Shown here: in pieces, positions 53,112-61,173 of the stretch
Numbering within the stretch: position 1 is the first letter of the stretch
Layout: each line of letters opens with the position of its first letter
Source: Bin87 sp965204395
Lineage (GTDB): Bacteria; Chloroflexota; Dehalococcoidia; Lucifugimonadales; UBA3495
NCBI GenBank assembly: GCA_965204395.1
Contig: OZ241987.1
Coordinates: 2,356,001 to 2,420,000 of the forward strand
Reading direction: 5' to 3'
Length of the DNA stretch: 64,000 nt
Translations under genes and position numbers: made by a program
The notes under the pieces: model-generated
Database searches by the model: none
Seen by the model: the letters and a program-made list of their open reading frames with translations, nothing else
Told to the model about the DNA's origin: nothing

Positions 53112-54020
53112 ATGGCTGACTACTATGACATATTGGGCGTGTCGCGTACCGCCGATGAGAGAGAAATTCGCCAGGCGTATCGACGGCTGGCCCGGCAGCA
53201 CCATCCCGACGTGAACCCGGGGGACGAAGCATCCGCCGAAAGGTTCAAGTCCATCAATGCCGCTTACGAGGTCCTGTCCGACGCCGACAAGCGCGCCCGG
53301 TACGACCGCTACGGCGACCAGTGGCATCACTCCGAGCACTTTGAGCAACAGGGCGGCCACGATTTTTCGCGGTTTTTCCGCGGCCGTGAATCCGGCGGCG
53401 GACGAGGCGGTTTCTCGTTCAATACCGGCCGCTCTGCCTTTTCCGATTTATTCGGCGGCTTGGGCGGTTTGGGGGACTTGGGAGGTGTCGGTGAACGCAT
53501 GCGCCCGCCCCCGGCGGAGATTCCCGTGGACATCACGCTGGAAGAAGCCGACGCCGGCGCCACCCGCATCGTCAACCTCCCCGCCGGCCGCCGGCTGGAG
53601 GTCAAAATCCCCGCCGGCATCGCCGACGGAGGCCGCGTGCACATCGCCGCCGGCGGCGATTCCAGCGGCGAGTTCAACCTGGTGGTTTCCGTGTTGCCCC
53701 ACCGCCGTTTCGAGCGCAAGGGGGCCGACCTGCACACCTCGGTGGACGTGCCGCTATTGGACGCCGTACTGGGCGGCACCGCCCAGGTGCGAACGCTTCG
53801 GGGCCAGATCGAACTTACCCTGCCCCCGGAAACCCAGAACGGCCGGCGGTTCCGGCTCGCGGGTCAGGGCGTGGCCCGCCTCAACGATCCGGAACGCCGG
53901 GGCAACCTCTACGCCACCGTCAACGTGACGCTGCCGTCCAACCTCACCGACGAGCAGCGCGGCCTCTTCGAGCAGATGCGCGCGGCGGAACCCGAGCATG
54001 AAGTGGTGGAGGAGGAGTAA
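53112..54020 (+). CDS. DnaJ/CbpA-type co-chaperone
   Basis: 302 aa. J domain MADYYDILGVSRTADEREIR with HPD near residue 36; G-rich linker GRESGGGRGGFSFNTGRSAF; then the C-terminal substrate-binding domains (PVDITLEEADAGATRIVNLP). No CxxCxGxG zinc domain, so it is the CbpA-like type. GGAGACCGAC precedes the ATG. Co-transcribed with hspR, 7 nt downstream. Confidence 0.92.
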   Translation: MADYYDILGVSRTADEREIRQAYRRLARQHHPDVNPGDEASAERFKSINAAYEVLSDADKRARYDRYGDQWHHSEHFEQQGGHDFSRFFRGRESGGGRGGFSFNTGRSAFSDLFGGLGGLGDLGGVGERMRPPPAEIPVDITLEEADAGATRIVNLPAGRRLEVKIPAGIADGGRVHIAAGGDSSGEFNLVVSVLPHRRFERKGADLHTSVDVPLLDAVLGGTAQVRTLRGQIELTLPPETQNGRRFRLAGQGVARLNDPERRGNLYATVNVTLPSNLTDEQRGLFEQMRAAEPEHEVVEEE

Positions 54021-54026
54021 CTGACC

Positions 54027-54383
54027 ATGACACTGAATAACGATTTTGCAACCGAACCCTGTTTCGTGATCAGCGTGGCGGCCCGTATGGTGGGCCTGCA
54101 CGCCCAGACCCTCCGATACTACGAGAGGGTCGGGCTGGTGATGCCGTCCCGGTCCCAGGGCCGGCAACGGCTCTACTCCATGGCCGACGTGGAACGTCTG
54201 CGACGCATCAAGACTTTCACCGACGACATGGGCGTCAACCTGGCCGGGGCCGAACTGGCCCTCAGGTTGGCCGACCAGATCCGCGACTTGCAGGCGCAGG
54301 TAGAAGCGTTGACCCAGGAGGTAACGCGGTTGAGGGCCACATCCAATAACCGGGCCGTCAGCCCATCCCGCAATAACTACTGA
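54027..54383 (+). CDS. hspR: HspR-type MerR heat-shock repressor
   Basis: 118 aa. MerR DNA-binding domain VAARMVGLHAQTLRYYERVG, then YSMADVERLRRIKTFTDDMG and a short coiled coil (DLQAQVEALTQEVTRLRAT). HspR blocks chaperone genes through HAIR sites with DnaK as co-repressor in Actinobacteria. It follows dnaJ, and the HAIR-like site lies between dnaJ and hsp20. Confidence 0.88.
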   Translation: MTLNNDFATEPCFVISVAARMVGLHAQTLRYYERVGLVMPSRSQGRQRLYSMADVERLRRIKTFTDDMGVNLAGAELALRLADQIRDLQAQVEALTQEVTRLRATSNNRAVSPSRNNY

Positions 54384-54467
54384 TCCGTGAGCGATTAGCT
54401 AAACTACTCCGTCATTCCTGCGAAAGCGGGGGGTTCAATAGGAAAAATTTACGACCTGGAGATTGAG

Positions 54468-54743
54468 TTGCCCGACTACCAAAAGAGGTCGTACACCCAG
54501 TCAACTCCCGAAAAGCGTAACAAAAAGGGGCAGAAGGCGGCAAGGAATACAACCTCGAGCGCCAAGCAGTCCCGCGGTCGCCAAGCGGGCGACCAAAAGA
54601 AGGCCAAGGTCATAAAAACCGAGATCAAATCAAAGCAGGCCCGGAGGAAGCCCGCCGAACGAGAACCCAAACCGGAATCAGCACGCCAGATTCAAAAGCG
54701 GCTCCGGGAAGAGGCAGAAAAACAGCAACTATCATTGTTCTGA
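54468..54743 (+). CDS. small basic protein ending in a sliding-clamp-binding motif
   Basis: 91 aa from TTG 54468 (CTGGAG upstream). Strongly basic, low complexity and probably disordered (KQSRGRQAGDQKKAKVIKTE), with a helical end (SARQIQKRLREEAEKQQ). Its last five residues are QLSLF, which matches the beta-sliding-clamp-binding consensus QL[S/D]LF. DNA or RNA binding plus tethering to DnaN is inference. No family recognised. A strong hairpin follows after 50 nt. Confidence 0.65.
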   Translation: MPDYQKRSYTQSTPEKRNKKGQKAARNTTSSAKQSRGRQAGDQKKAKVIKTEIKSKQARRKPAEREPKPESARQIQKRLREEAEKQQLSLF

Positions 54744-54794
54744 CGCCGATATCGCGGGGCTCCCCGCCCAGTCCACCAATCAATCCCAAATGTT

Positions 54795-54836
54795 TTGGCC
54801 GGTGTGCCTCTGGTTCGTCAGAGGCACACCGGCCAA
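54795..54836. terminator. long perfect hairpin
   Basis: 18-bp perfect stem beginning TTGGCCGGTG, 6-nt loop GTTCGT, no long T run. Much longer than an ordinary intrinsic terminator stem. Terminates the basic-protein gene, or is a structured RNA. Confidence 0.75.
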
Positions 54837-54927
54837 TATTTGTGCTCGGCCACCAAGCTATATCCGACCGGTTTGCGGCACCTCGAGACCAAACCCCGCA
54901 GCACAAGCACCGACAGCCCTGCGGCGA

Positions 54928-54947
54928 TCATCCATCATGATGGATGA
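54928..54947. promoter_or_regulatory. 20-bp perfect palindrome
   Basis: Half-site TCATCCATCA followed by its exact complement, 140 nt before the SDH-type protease gene. Candidate operator. The 54744-55086 gap holds only this and the hairpin. Confidence 0.45.
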
Positions 54948-55086
54948 CGACTACTCCCTTGCCAGCAAACGGCCACCACGACCCACGCCGAATTACCCAA
55001 TCCGCACCCGATTTCCCGACATCGCCGCCCACGTGATACATTCACGGGCGACGAACGTTACCGATCAGTTGTTGCCAGCATAAAGC

Positions 55087-56361
55087 ATGGAACACCCAGA
55101 GCACGGGCAGGACGACTTGCCGGACAACACCCTCCGGGAGATAGCGGAGCGGGTTTCAGACCCACCCGCCGCCGATACCTCGGCGCACATCCGTCGGAGG
55201 AACCAAATGCTCCAGCACTACATCGAACTCATCTCCGATTACCACGATTCCCGGCGCTCCGAAGATGCCTCGGAGTGGTCGCCCATCACCCACACGCTCC
55301 AACAGGACATCTCTGATATGCCGCCTCCAGCCGAACTGGTCCAGTCTATCCGCGACGCCGGCGGCGACCTGCCAGCCTGCCAAGCAGTCATCCGAGACAA
55401 CCTCCAACAGATGCACCGTACCACCGGCCGGGATACGATCCTCTACGCCGGCGCCTTCCGGCAGGGAGAGCGCGGACCGTTTTCAGACGCCATCATCAAC
55501 GAAGATGACATCGCCACCTTCGCCGACATCATTTCCAAGCTCAACCAAGAGGACGAGTTCCCCGATCCAAACCCCACCTTCCATCCGCTCCCCCACGGCG
55601 CCCATACCGAGGGGCCGGACAGCACCGGATCAATGGAACATGAACTGCTCCTAAGAGCAATCTCCGACCACGAGAACCCACAGCTGGACCTGATCATTCA
55701 CAGTCCAGGCGGGACGATGCCCGCCACCCAAGCCATCGTCAGAGCCCTCAGGGGACGCTATGAACGCATCAGGGTTTTCATTCCGCAACGGGCCATGTCC
55801 GCCGCAGCCATGCTGACCTGCGCCGCCGATGAAATCATCATGGGCGGATTTGCTTCACTTAGTCCCACTAACCCGCTGGTCATCGTGCCGACCATGGGAG
55901 GACCAATGACGCTCCCCGCCCAGGCCGTGGTGGACGAGCGAAACGAATTGCTTCGTCGCCTTCAAGGGCCCGACGCCACGGGTGAGGACCTGATGTCCCT
56001 GGTGTCACAACCCCCAGGATTGTTCCACGAAACTCGAAGGATCATTGCCGACTCGCGTCTGGTTTTGGGAGGGTGGATTGAACGATATTCCCGTCATCCT
56101 GATGCTCCTGCCGCAACCACCGGACAGCACATCGCTGACTGGCTATCCGACTACTACCGGCATCTGGGCCACTCGAGCGTCCTTACCATTGACGATCTGC
56201 GCCGCTACGGCCTCAACGTGAGCCATCTAAACGATTACCCCGATTTGCAGGAGTCCTGCGTGACCGCCTGCCACGCCGCTCAGATAGCCTTCATGCTGAC
56301 CGAATCCGCGAAGATCGTGCTGAGCCACCTTGCCGACACGGGCCCGCACGCACGGGGATGA
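55087..56361 (+). CDS. SDH-family Clp-fold serine protease
   Basis: 424 aa. The segment LDLIIHSPGGTMPATQAIVR, then RIRVFIPQRAMSAAAMLTCA and ADEIIMGGFASLSPTNPLVI, fits the serine-dehydrogenase-proteinase (SDH, Clp-fold) family; the probable nucleophile is the Ser of AMSAAAM. The 150-residue N-terminal region is charged, with no signal peptide. Role of bacterial members unclear; cytoplasmic protease is inference. Ribosome binding site weak. Confidence 0.82.
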   Translation: MEHPEHGQDDLPDNTLREIAERVSDPPAADTSAHIRRRNQMLQHYIELISDYHDSRRSEDASEWSPITHTLQQDISDMPPPAELVQSIRDAGGDLPACQAVIRDNLQQMHRTTGRDTILYAGAFRQGERGPFSDAIINEDDIATFADIISKLNQEDEFPDPNPTFHPLPHGAHTEGPDSTGSMEHELLLRAISDHENPQLDLIIHSPGGTMPATQAIVRALRGRYERIRVFIPQRAMSAAAMLTCAADEIIMGGFASLSPTNPLVIVPTMGGPMTLPAQAVVDERNELLRRLQGPDATGEDLMSLVSQPPGLFHETRRIIADSRLVLGGWIERYSRHPDAPAATTGQHIADWLSDYYRHLGHSSVLTIDDLRRYGLNVSHLNDYPDLQESCVTACHAAQIAFMLTESAKIVLSHLADTGPHARG

Positions 56362-57037
56362 CGTCCAGCAGTACGGTCCGGAGCAGAGCGAATAACCAAC
56401 CGCCACGCCTGCGCCCAGATACACCGCCGATCAAGAAAACCACAACCGTAGGCAGGATGCGTTGAACACCCGAACCGTCCGCCGCCACCTGGGTCAGATC
56501 GAAGTCCGGGCGGACACGTTGGAGTCCATGTTGCCCACAAGCGACACCAGCACTCCGCAGAGGCCGCTCTCCCACCAACCGACTCAAGGTCGCGCCATCG
56601 ACCTTTCCCGCAACCGACGCGGCTGGGATCGAAAACGCCGACTCACTACACCAATCGGTACCCGGCCATCCCGATGGACAGCGTCGGGCCCAGGTCATCG
56701 GGGAGCACCACAGCCGCCTAGTACTCATAGTCGGAGCTTCCCGGCAGCCAGTAGAGGCGAGGCTAGCACCGGACCCTCTTACCCTGGCATCCGGCACACC
56801 CAAGAAGCGCTGAGACACTCCAGTTTGGCCCGTCGGCGGGTGAGACGGTAAATTTTTCCAGCGGCAGCCGGATACGCCAAACGAGGGCGTCTGAGCGCGT
56901 CGGAGCACATCTCAACCCGGCCCGTCAATATCGCAGCCGAATGAAGCCATACCCGGACCAAAGCCGCTATGGTTATATTCCGGTTCACTAACCACCCCGC
57001 AGACCGCCACGCCACGCTAAGCCCGCCGAGGTTCAGC
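56362..57037. other. stretch without a supported gene
   Basis: Only short, overlapping ORFs of poor protein character on both strands. It ends in leader-like sequence similar to the Uma2 leader at 58310-58370. Probably relic sequence. Confidence 0.5.
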
Positions 57038-57073
57038 ATGACCAACGCGGACACGAAGATCACCCCATCCTAG
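57020..57073 (+). pseudogene. 5' remnant of a Uma2-type gene
   Basis: The leader (CCACGCTAAGCC then GCCGAGGTTCAGC) and first ten codons (ATGACCAACGCGGACACGAA) match the leader and start of the Uma2 gene at 58371 (ATGGCCACCGACGACACGAA, then AATCACCCAATCC). The frame ends at a TAG after MTNADTKITPS. Remnant cut off by the adjacent transporter gene. Confidence 0.6.
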
Positions 57074-58188
57074 CGGCCTCTAGAAAACCTTCTCCCCAGC
57101 TCGCCCCACCGCATATCAGCTTCAAAGTTCAGCAGCACATTCGCCGTCACTATCGCGATGATACCGATGACCAAGTATCCAGTGCTGCGCAAGTCAAGAA
57201 CCCAACCAGCAAACGGCAATAGCCAAAGTACCGCGAAAACCGGGGTCAGATAACTCAATGCGTTTATGCCCAAGTTATCGCTGGAAGCATTGGCTCTCCT
57301 AAAGAAAACGTCCGCAATTCCAGCCGAAGCCATCCCGCCAACAATTGAATACACCAACACCTTGCCCGTGATGTACTCCCCCACCCCGAACCCGACGACA
57401 ACACTCAGGATCACGCACAGCAACTGCGCCAAGAACTGCCCCAGCAAGGTGCCAAAGGTATAGAGGGAATCCGAAGATTCACGAGTGACGTCAGGATCCT
57501 CCAACTGTCTGCCCAAGACTTTGCCCCACTTGAAGAGAACCGCATTCTTCGAACCTCCAGCCAATGCTGCCACCACCGCCAAGGCAATTCCCGCAAACCT
57601 ACACTCAGTCCCGAAGAGGTCTGCTCCCCCAGCCAGAGTAACGAACGCAATTCCCACGAAACATAGACACAGCATGGAGAACAGCCCAAGCCCAGTTCTC
57701 CTGTACTGCGGGTCGTCCCTGAAAAGAACCCCCATCAGTATGATCATCACTATCGGCCATATCTCGAATACGACCGCCACTACGGAGATGGCCACCGACT
57801 GTGCCGCAATGGCGAACAAAGCGTAATTGAACTTCCCGAAAGCGCTGTAGACCAAACTCAGCCCGCTGAGACGACGCATGCTGAAATGGTCGCGGACAAC
57901 CTGGCGGGTCGCCATTTCCCCCGCTCCCCCCAATCTGAAGACCACGGACCATACTTCCCGAAGCAATCGAGGGTAACGAAATAGCAGAAATGCTCCGCAG
58001 CCGATGGCCCCGCCCAGACGCCACCCCCCGCCAAAGAGGAACGGGTTCAAGCTGCCGGAACTGAGGTCAATCGTCAGCGGCACTATCGCCCAGATGGCTA
58101 CGGCACACAGCATGAGCAAAACGGGTGTCAGATGCCCATTCCCGCCGCGGCCAGACACTCGTGAAACGCCTTTTCCCGGTCCCACCAT
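57070..58188 (-). CDS. DMT/EamA-like membrane transporter
   Basis: 372 aa, about ten membrane segments, with the shape of drug/metabolite transporters though longer than the common 300 aa. Features: LLMLCAVAIWAIVPLTIDLS, VVAVVFEIWPIVMIILMGVL and GGMASAGIADVFFRRANASS. An internal hydrophilic stretch (GRQLEDPDVTRESSDSLYTF) separates the halves. Substrate unknown; not recognisably related to the EamA protein at 11266. Confidence 0.75.
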   Translation of the reverse strand: MVGPGKGVSRVSGRGGNGHLTPVLLMLCAVAIWAIVPLTIDLSSGSLNPFLFGGGWRLGGAIGCGAFLLFRYPRLLREVWSVVFRLGGAGEMATRQVVRDHFSMRRLSGLSLVYSAFGKFNYALFAIAAQSVAISVVAVVFEIWPIVMIILMGVLFRDDPQYRRTGLGLFSMLCLCFVGIAFVTLAGGADLFGTECRFAGIALAVVAALAGGSKNAVLFKWGKVLGRQLEDPDVTRESSDSLYTFGTLLGQFLAQLLCVILSVVVGFGVGEYITGKVLVYSIVGGMASAGIADVFFRRANASSDNLGINALSYLTPVFAVLWLLPFAGWVLDLRSTGYLVIGIIAIVTANVLLNFEADMRWGELGRRFSRGR

Positions 58189-58370
58189 ATCAGGTAACCT
58201 TATAGGACATCAGGAGGAGCCCAACCTGCCGAGGTGCCGCACCCCTGCAAGTAGGACTCATCGCCCAACCTGAGTTGGGACCAAGGTTTCGCGCTCAGCC
58301 TCCGACAAACCATGACCACGCTAGACACGCCCACGCCCGACCAGCCACGCTAACCCCACCAAGATCCGCC

Positions 58371-59177
58371 ATGGCCACCGACGACACGAAAATCACCCAA
58401 TCCTCCGGCCATTTCGAGCTCCCCGATCCGCCCGAACGCCAATACGACGAGAGGACGAGCAACGTCGATTACCTGCATATGCCGGGTAACACCCACCACG
58501 TGTCCCAGTACTTGGGGAATCGTGAGACCACCCTGGTCACCGCAGACCGCTACATCACCATGATGCCAGAGCGTCAGCTACCCAGCGGACAGACCCGACG
58601 CGTCCCCGACCTGCTGATCGCCTTCGATGTGGACCGGGAGCTGTACCGGGCCAACAACGGATACGTCGTGCAGTTACAGGGGAAGTCGCCGGACTTCGTG
58701 CTGGAGGTGGCGTCGGTAAGCACGGGAGACGAGGACACCGGCCCCAAGCGGGACGACTACGCCGCACTGGGCATCCTGGAGTACTGGCGGTTTGACCCGA
58801 CCGGCGAATTCCACGGAACCAAGCTGGCCGGCGACCGGTTGGTCGATGGCGTGTACCAGCCCATCCCGATCGATGAACTAGACGACGACGTCCTGCAGAG
58901 CCACAGCGCGGCACTGAACCTGATCCTCCGGTGGGAACAAGGGAAGCTGGCCTGGCACGACCCAGCTACAGGGGAGCACATACCCACCTTTGAAAGTGTC
59001 CGCTCTGAGCGCATCGCAGCCGAAGCCCGCGCCGACCAAGCACGTGCGGACCGCCTCGCCGCCGAAGAGCGCGCCGACAGTGCCGAAGCCGAACTCCGCG
59101 CCATACGCGAGTCCCGCATCGCCGACGAAGCCCGCATTCGCGAACTGGAAGCCAAGGTCTACAACAAGGATCCCTGA
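58371..59177 (+). CDS. Uma2 family PD-(D/E)xK endonuclease-like protein
   Basis: 268 aa from the ATG at 58371. Uma2/DUF820 signature: GQTRRVPDLLIAFDVDRE, PDFVLEVASVST and KRDDYAALGILEYWRFDPTG; the Asp, Glu and Lys form the PD-(D/E)xK site. The C-terminal 60 residues are a charged coiled coil (ARADQARADRLAAEERADSA). Uma2 proteins are abundant in Cyanobacteria and Chloroflexi; their role is not settled. Confidence 0.88.
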   Translation: MATDDTKITQSSGHFELPDPPERQYDERTSNVDYLHMPGNTHHVSQYLGNRETTLVTADRYITMMPERQLPSGQTRRVPDLLIAFDVDRELYRANNGYVVQLQGKSPDFVLEVASVSTGDEDTGPKRDDYAALGILEYWRFDPTGEFHGTKLAGDRLVDGVYQPIPIDELDDDVLQSHSAALNLILRWEQGKLAWHDPATGEHIPTFESVRSERIAAEARADQARADRLAAEERADSAEAELRAIRESRIADEARIRELEAKVYNKDP

Positions 59178-59215
59178 CTACGCCCAGACCACGACGCAGC
59201 ATCATCCCCCACAAT

Positions 59216-59241
59216 GCCCTGTCCAAGCCGACAGGGCTTTT
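59216..59241 (+). terminator. Uma2 gene terminator
   Basis: GCCCTGTC-CAAGCC-GACAGGGC followed by TTTTC, 38 nt after the stop codon. Confidence 0.85.
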
Positions 59242-59321
59242 CATTGGTGGCCCTTTCGCGCACGACCCTGCCGGACCGAACTGGTCACGCCGAAACTCCG
59301 GTATCCCAAGAGATCCAAAGA

Positions 59322-59402
59322 ATGACAACCGTACAGTTCAAACACACCCAGACGCGCATCGCGGAAGACCGCCGCCGGAAGAGCGCCCGTTGGGAATGCT
59401 GA
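59322..59402 (+). CDS. possible 26-aa protein
   Basis: ATG ORF coding MTTVQFKHTQTRIAEDRRRK then SARWEC, 19 nt before the zinc-ribbon gene and after the Uma2 terminator. Weak ribosome binding site; supported only by position and charge pattern. Confidence 0.3.
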   Translation: MTTVQFKHTQTRIAEDRRRKSARWEC

Positions 59403-59421
59403 AGCAGATCCGGAGTCCCCT

Positions 59422-59877
59422 GTGAAAATCCCCCACCGGCTGGACAACATCCTCGCGCCGCCCCCGACCCGGGCCGGATTCGAACGAGACACAATGGTCA
59501 TGAACGAGGCCATCAAAACCATGAACAAGGTCATGGGGGAGCAGCACACGGCACTGATGGACGCGCTGACCGAAACAGACAGACGATTCCGGAACGCCAA
59601 GCCGGGCCCCAAGCACCACCTGCCGGCAACTCAGCGGGAGATGTACCCCATGTCTTTGACCAACGGCGACGATGACCAGTACGGCGCCGTGTACCGGTGC
59701 GAGGATTGCGGCAAGGTTCTCGAGGACGACGACCTGAATTTCGACGACGATGGAATCCGACTGTGCAACCTGCACTACGAGTACCTCCTGGCCGACACCG
59801 CCGCCATGAGCGACGAAGAATACCGGCAAATGTACGAGACCCCGTTCACCCGGTCGGAAACCCAGGAACGCCAGTGA
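59422..59877 (+). CDS. DksA/TraR-like zinc-ribbon protein
   Basis: 151 aa, GTG start after CGGAGTCCCCT. The C-terminal half carries YRCEDCGKVLEDDDLNFDDD followed by RLCNLHYEYL, a CxxC...CxxH zinc finger like those of DksA/TraR-type proteins. N-terminal 75 residues are helical (VMNEAIKTMNKVMGEQHTA). It overlaps the next gene by 4 nt (GTGA). Confidence 0.7.
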   Translation: MKIPHRLDNILAPPPTRAGFERDTMVMNEAIKTMNKVMGEQHTALMDALTETDRRFRNAKPGPKHHLPATQREMYPMSLTNGDDDQYGAVYRCEDCGKVLEDDDLNFDDDGIRLCNLHYEYLLADTAAMSDEEYRQMYETPFTRSETQERQ

Positions 59878-60167
59878 ACTCTGCCACCCTCACCAAACCA
59901 GACGGCACTCCCTGCACCCGCTGCGGCGGCCAGTTTCGCCTGACCTACGGCGACTGGAACTGTCTCCAGTGCGGCCACCCGCCGACTGGCGAGACCAACG
60001 GCTACCGTTGCCACGAATGCGGCGGGGAAGTCCCCGACGGCCGCGCCCTGTGCCAGCCCTGCGCCACCAGCATCTGGCAGCCCCGAGGCCACGAGAAGGC
60101 CACATCTCGGCCGAAACGACGGCCTCACCACCGCCGGGACGTCAAAGAGACCCGGGGCAGGCACTGA
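59874..60167 (+). CDS. double zinc-ribbon protein
   Basis: 97 aa, GTG start overlapping the previous stop. Two CxxC pairs: PCTRCGGQFRLTYGDWNCLQ (CxxC-x13-CxxC) and YRCHECGGEVPDGRALCQPC. The C-terminal 30 residues are basic (KRRPHHRRDVKETRGRH). Probable nucleic-acid-binding small protein, coupled to the DksA-like gene. Confidence 0.65.
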   Translation: MNSATLTKPDGTPCTRCGGQFRLTYGDWNCLQCGHPPTGETNGYRCHECGGEVPDGRALCQPCATSIWQPRGHEKATSRPKRRPHHRRDVKETRGRH

Positions 60168-60306
60168 AACGCTCTGACGCCAGTAATCACCCATCCGCGG
60201 CACGGTGCTCTTCCGCTCAGGCAAGAGGAAGCAGAGCAGGGGGACCCTAACGCGCCAAACTGCAACCACTCGGCCCCGGCATCCATCGTCGCCATGACGG
60301 GGAACC

Positions 60307-60509
60307 ATGCCGGGTGTCGCAACCCTCGCACTCAACGAAGACGACGGCGAAGGGTCAATCGAAGTCACCGAATCGTTCCCGGAAGTGCCCGGCGTGGAAT
60401 GCCTCTTCATCGTCCAGTTCGCCGACGCACATGGCCACCCGAGCTGGTCGTTGCCTTCCAGAACACCGAGTACGCCCCGGTGGGCTCGGACACGCCCATC
60501 AGGCACTAG
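60307..60509 (+). pseudogene. small ORF with a frameshift
   Basis: First frame reads MPGVATLALNEDDGEGSIEV and on to ADAHGHP, then turns into Arg/Pro/Thr-rich nonsense. Shifting by one base near 60438 gives PELVVAFQNTEYAPVGSDTP-IRH and a stop at 60509, a much better protein. One base appears lost in a C run. Family unknown. The rest of 60168-61173 has no supported gene. Confidence 0.5.
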
Positions 60510-61173
60510 TTCGGAAACCCAGCATAGCCGTCGACCCTGAACAAACGGGGGGATAAGCCGTCCACCCGCAGATGCCGCGTCCGGACGCGACATCCCGACG
60601 CCGCAAGAGCAACCGCGGCCCCACCAAGGTCCACGCCGGGCGGGATGACCACCATGGACACCTGATAGCGCACGGCGACAACACAGTAGGGGCAATTAGC
60701 CAGACCGGCGGCGCCACAGCAGCGTCCACAGCCCGCCCAGACGCCACGGTTCGGCCCGTCGTCGGGCAAGCCATGTGCATTCCACCCGGTGCCCAGGAAA
60801 GGCAAACCAGGGCGTCTGGATACCAAGCACGTCACGGCCGACGGTCCACCACCCGGTTCGAACGTCGTATCGGATGCGGACGTTGTCCCGCCAGAGCAAT
60901 CCCAAGAAGAACACGAACAAGACAGATCGGAGGTACCTGCCGTTTCACTAGCATCAAATAGTCACCCATCCAGCCCGTTCCCACCCCACACCAGTCCCGA
61001 CCTGCGCACGTCCGGTCCTCCCAGTTCGACCCGCAAGGAGATGCGGCAAAAAAGATCACGATCAACAGGTTGAGGAAGAGACCATCGCTGCCTTTCCGGC
61101 TGGCGCCGCTGGCGGTGTTTGCGGTGGCGGCGCGAGGCGGTACCGCAGAATCACACGAACAAGGAAGTCTATT

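Noticed and set aside
56291..56908. 205-aa minus-strand ORF
   Set aside because: No ribosome site, composition unlike neighbours, overlaps the SDH gene end in antisense.
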